NCBI GenBank assembly: GCA_030530825.1
Contig: JAUMUF010000002.1
Span: forward strand, 45,622 to 94,689
Origin: a bacterium
Lineage (GTDB): Bacteria > Patescibacteriota > Saccharimonadia > Saccharimonadales > Saccharimonadaceae
DNA: 49,068 bases
Direction: 5' to 3'
Shown: in pieces, positions 48,066 through 49,068 of the stretch
Layout of the letters: the number at the start of each line of letters is the position of its first letter
Position numbering within the stretch: the first letter of the stretch is position 1
Made by a program: the position numbers and the translations under genes
Notes under the pieces: model-generated
What the model saw: the letters and a program-made list of their open reading frames with translations, nothing else
What the model was told of the DNA's origin: nothing
The model's database searches: none

Positions 48066-48223
48066 TTGAAAATCCTTTCTGTCTTGTCAGACGCTCCAAG
48101 CATACCGCAGAAGGTAGGCATTTCAAACCACGAGCGGTTTGAACTTTGGGAGCGGTGCGAACACAAGGAACAGAGGTCAGGCGGAGCTTTTCCGCCCAAC
48201 TTGTCCGTTGTTGTAAAAAATAC
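48066..48223 (-). promoter_or_regulatory. Structured gap before the methyltransferase gene
   Basis: 158 bases with no supported gene. Minus-strand hairpins: GGCGGA/TCCGCC (near 48197-48181) and TTCAAACC/GGTTTGAA (near 48145-48120, 8 bp, 6-base loop), the latter about 60 bases before the start codon. Either processing sites in an operon mRNA or a translation-controlling leader. Confidence 0.45.
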
Positions 48224-48463
48224 TTAGAATCGCCTCCTCTCATCAAATAATTCTTTCAGCAGTTGGTTTTGTGCTTTTAAGAAGTCCTCGTTAACTGCTT
48301 GGCGGGTTTCGAGAAATTCTAACAGAGCGAGGTCTTCTTTCGAATAGGCTTCAGTATGTTCGGCTTGATTTTGTTCGTCTTCTTCGCTTAGAGAAAGCAA
48401 TAATAAACCAAGCAAGAAGAGAAAAGCCAGACCAAGAAAGTACCAGATTTGCCAGTTTTCCAT
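48224..48463 (-). CDS. Small single-helix membrane protein
   Basis: 79 residues: one hydrophobic helix (about 6-26: WYFLGLAFLFLLGLLLLSL), then an acidic, helical cytoplasmic tail rich in Glu, Leu and Gln (SEEDEQNQAEHTEAYSKEDLALLEFLE) that may form a coiled coil, ending RRRF. No family recognised. ATG 48463 follows GGAGGT; a GTG two codons earlier is less likely. It is the second gene of the leftward operon that begins at 48736. Confidence 0.65.
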   Translation of the reverse strand: MENWQIWYFLGLAFLFLLGLLLLSLSEEDEQNQAEHTEAYSKEDLALLEFLETRQAVNEDFLKAQNQLLKELFDERRRF

Positions 48464-48472
48464 AAACACCTC

Positions 48473-48736
48473 CTACTTGAACCGCTGAGCAGAGGCGTAA
48501 GTGAACGCCTTGATGATAAAGTCCGTCCGCCCTTGGGCTTGGGGATTTTGGGCAATAATCTGGCTCTCCAGCTCCGAAAGTGTGGCAACCTTGTTCAAAA
48601 TATCCTGAGCCAAAAGCTCGTTGGCTTGAACAACCGCCATATCTTGGGACAGGTTGCGGGCGATTGCCAGATTGGCTGGATTGAGAGCGGTAGCTGGCAG
48701 AGCTTCTGCTTTGTAATGTTGGGGTAGATTGGACAT
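48473..48736 (-). CDS. Hypothetical 87-residue helical protein
   Basis: A soluble, Ala/Gln-rich protein with a helical middle (NPANLAIARNLSQDMAVVQANELLAQDIL) and no Cys. No family recognised. A good ribosome site AGGAGG precedes the ATG 48736 by 6 bases. First gene of the leftward operon, 32 bases from the palindrome that separates it from the divergent gene at 48848. It is followed by the single-helix protein, so the pair may be a small regulatory or surface unit of the element. Confidence 0.6.
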   Translation of the reverse strand: MSNLPQHYKAEALPATALNPANLAIARNLSQDMAVVQANELLAQDILNKVATLSELESQIIAQNPQAQGRTDFIIKAFTYASAQRFK

Positions 48737-48759
48737 GAGAATCCTCCTTTTGGTATAAT
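48729..48759 (+). promoter_or_regulatory. Rightward promoter for the 48848 gene
   Basis: TGGTATAAT ending at 48759 (TG-extended), with TTGGAC at 48729-48734 (19-base spacer). Leader about 80 bases with AAAAGGAGAG before ATG 48848. Confidence 0.5.
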
Positions 48760-48762
48760 TGG

Positions 48763-48772
48763 GTTAGCTAAC
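48763..48772. promoter_or_regulatory. 10-bp palindrome between divergent -10 boxes (candidate operator)
   Basis: GTTAGCTAAC is a perfect palindrome between the rightward -10 (48754-48759) and the leftward -10 (48776-48781), that is, near both start points, where one repressor could control both operons. Confidence 0.55.
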
Positions 48773-48775
48773 TTG

Positions 48776-48804
48776 ATTATAGTATAGCAAGATTAAAAGC
48801 CCAA
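48776..48804 (-). promoter_or_regulatory. Leftward promoter of the 48736 operon
   Basis: Minus strand -35 TTGGGC (48804-48799), 17-base spacer, -10 TATAAT (48781-48776) inside TATACTATAAT. Confidence 0.6.
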
Positions 48805-48847
48805 TTTTTGCCAAAGCCTTGCGATTTTATTGCGAAAAGGAGAGAAA

Positions 48848-49068
48848 ATGTTCACGGTCAAAAACTTACTTCATTTACTAGAAAAAGAAAATCGAGGTTG
48901 GAAAAATCCAACCTCGATGACGAAGGTTATTTTGAACGCCTTAACAGGGAGAGAATATCCCAGCGACATTGCTTCGAAAGTTTATTCTGGCGTGAACAGA
49001 GGTCGAAATATCCGCCTCGACATGGTAGAAGCAGTTGAAGAACAAGGCTTTTCAGCCTATATTCAAGC
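48848..49068 (+). CDS. Unknown protein of the mobile element (3'-partial)
   Basis: About 73 residues before the window ends: MFTVKNLLHLLEKENRGW at the start, then SMTKVILNALTGREYPSDIASKVYSG and EAVEEQGFSAYIQ. The alternation of short helices suggests a DNA-binding or small adaptor domain but no family is recognisable. A clear AAAAGGAGAG ribosome site precedes ATG 48848. A 12-bp perfect hairpin (48891-48902 with 48907-48918) lies within the first 25 codons. The gene diverges from the 87-residue protein gene across a palindrome, a layout typical of a regulator gene, but that is an inference. Confidence 0.6.
   Translation, partial: MFTVKNLLHLLEKENRGWKNPTSMTKVILNALTGREYPSDIASKVYSGVNRGRNIRLDMVEAVEEQGFSAYIQ
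48891..48918. other. 12-bp perfect hairpin inside the 5' coding region
   Basis: ATCGAGGTTGGA (48891-48902) pairs with TCCAACCTCGAT (48907-48918) around AAAA. No T-run follows on the plus strand. Confidence 0.7.

Larger units (their letters stand above)
42540..49068. mobile_element. Integrative/conjugative-type element (left end; right end not in window)
   Basis: A gene block with a large serine recombinase nearest the chromosomal flank, then TnpW-like, replication-relaxation, VirD4-type coupling and MT-A70 methyltransferase genes, all on the minus strand and closely spaced, with classical Shine-Dalgarno sites (GGAGG) unlike many chromosomal genes here. The exact boundary between 42454 and 42573 is not identifiable by eye, and the second attachment site is beyond the window. 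Confidence 0.7.

Noticed and set aside
48025-48246. 73-codon minus-strand frame over the gap before the methyltransferase
   Set aside because: No ribosome site, overlap with the methyltransferase start and hairpins within; better explained as a structured non-coding gap.

Overview
This 49-kb window is chromosomal DNA of a small-genome bacterium, most probably Candidatus Saccharibacteria (TM7) or a close Patescibacteria relative. That placement is an inference from AT-rich, very compact, overlapping genes; a PrgI/VirB4-type type IV secretion system (T4SS) next to the replication origin with an array of small two-helix pilin-like proteins; LCP, LGFP and glycan-export genes typical of a monoderm envelope; and ordinary use of TGA as a stop codon (no UGA recoding). 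No database search was run; all family names come from motifs read in the translations.

Layout. 0-3.7 kb: cell-surface genes (end of an LGFP-repeat protein, Wzt/Wzm-like polysaccharide ABC exporter, GtrB-type glycosyltransferase plus GtrA-like flippase). 3.8-5.5 kb: jag/khpB-yidC-rnpA on the minus strand, detached from rpmH. 5.6-7.4 kb: a degenerate PilB-like protein and a PRC-barrel protein. 7.4-11.5 kb: recX, an M16 peptidase, recA, a small unknown gene and a LexA-type DNA-binding domain without its protease half. 11.5-17.0 kb: LCP ligase, Wzy/O-antigen-ligase-like protein, glycosyltransferase and a GT-C-like membrane protein. 17.1-21.6 kb: rpmH, dnaA, oriC, dnaN, recF; DnaA-box-like sites flank dnaA and strand composition flips between dnaA and dnaN.

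21.6-38 kb is a T4SS region. The minus strand carries a PEGA-like anchored protein, a lysozyme-SGNH-NlpC/P60-like cell-wall enzyme, a 1008-residue membrane protein ending in an M23 peptidase, VirB4 ATPase, a TraC-like protein, a PrgI protein and a VirB6-like protein. The plus strand carries six consecutive VirB2/TrbC-like small membrane proteins; a seventh lies at 37.6-38.0 kb. comF, hsp20, a bPH-like membrane protein and three tRNA genes (Ser-TGA, Arg-GCG, Ser-CGA) follow. 39.2-42.2 kb holds pnp and two small unknown genes, one behind a long structured leader.

42.5 kb to the end looks like one end of an integrative mobile element: large serine recombinase, a 38-residue TnpW-like protein, a replication-relaxation protein, a VirD4/TraG-type coupling ATPase with a separately encoded two-helix membrane protein, an MT-A70 adenine methyltransferase, small unknown genes and a divergent promoter pair around a palindrome. 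The far end of the element is outside the window.

A theme across the window is a promoter with a TATAAT/TAAAAT -10 box (often TG-extended) ending only 6-7 bases before the start codon, implying many leaderless mRNAs. The most interesting system is the T4SS: multiple pilin-like paralogues, two large wall-lytic proteins and a core ATPase, but no coupling protein in the chromosomal cluster. This is a plausible host-contact or DNA-transfer machine of an epibiont.
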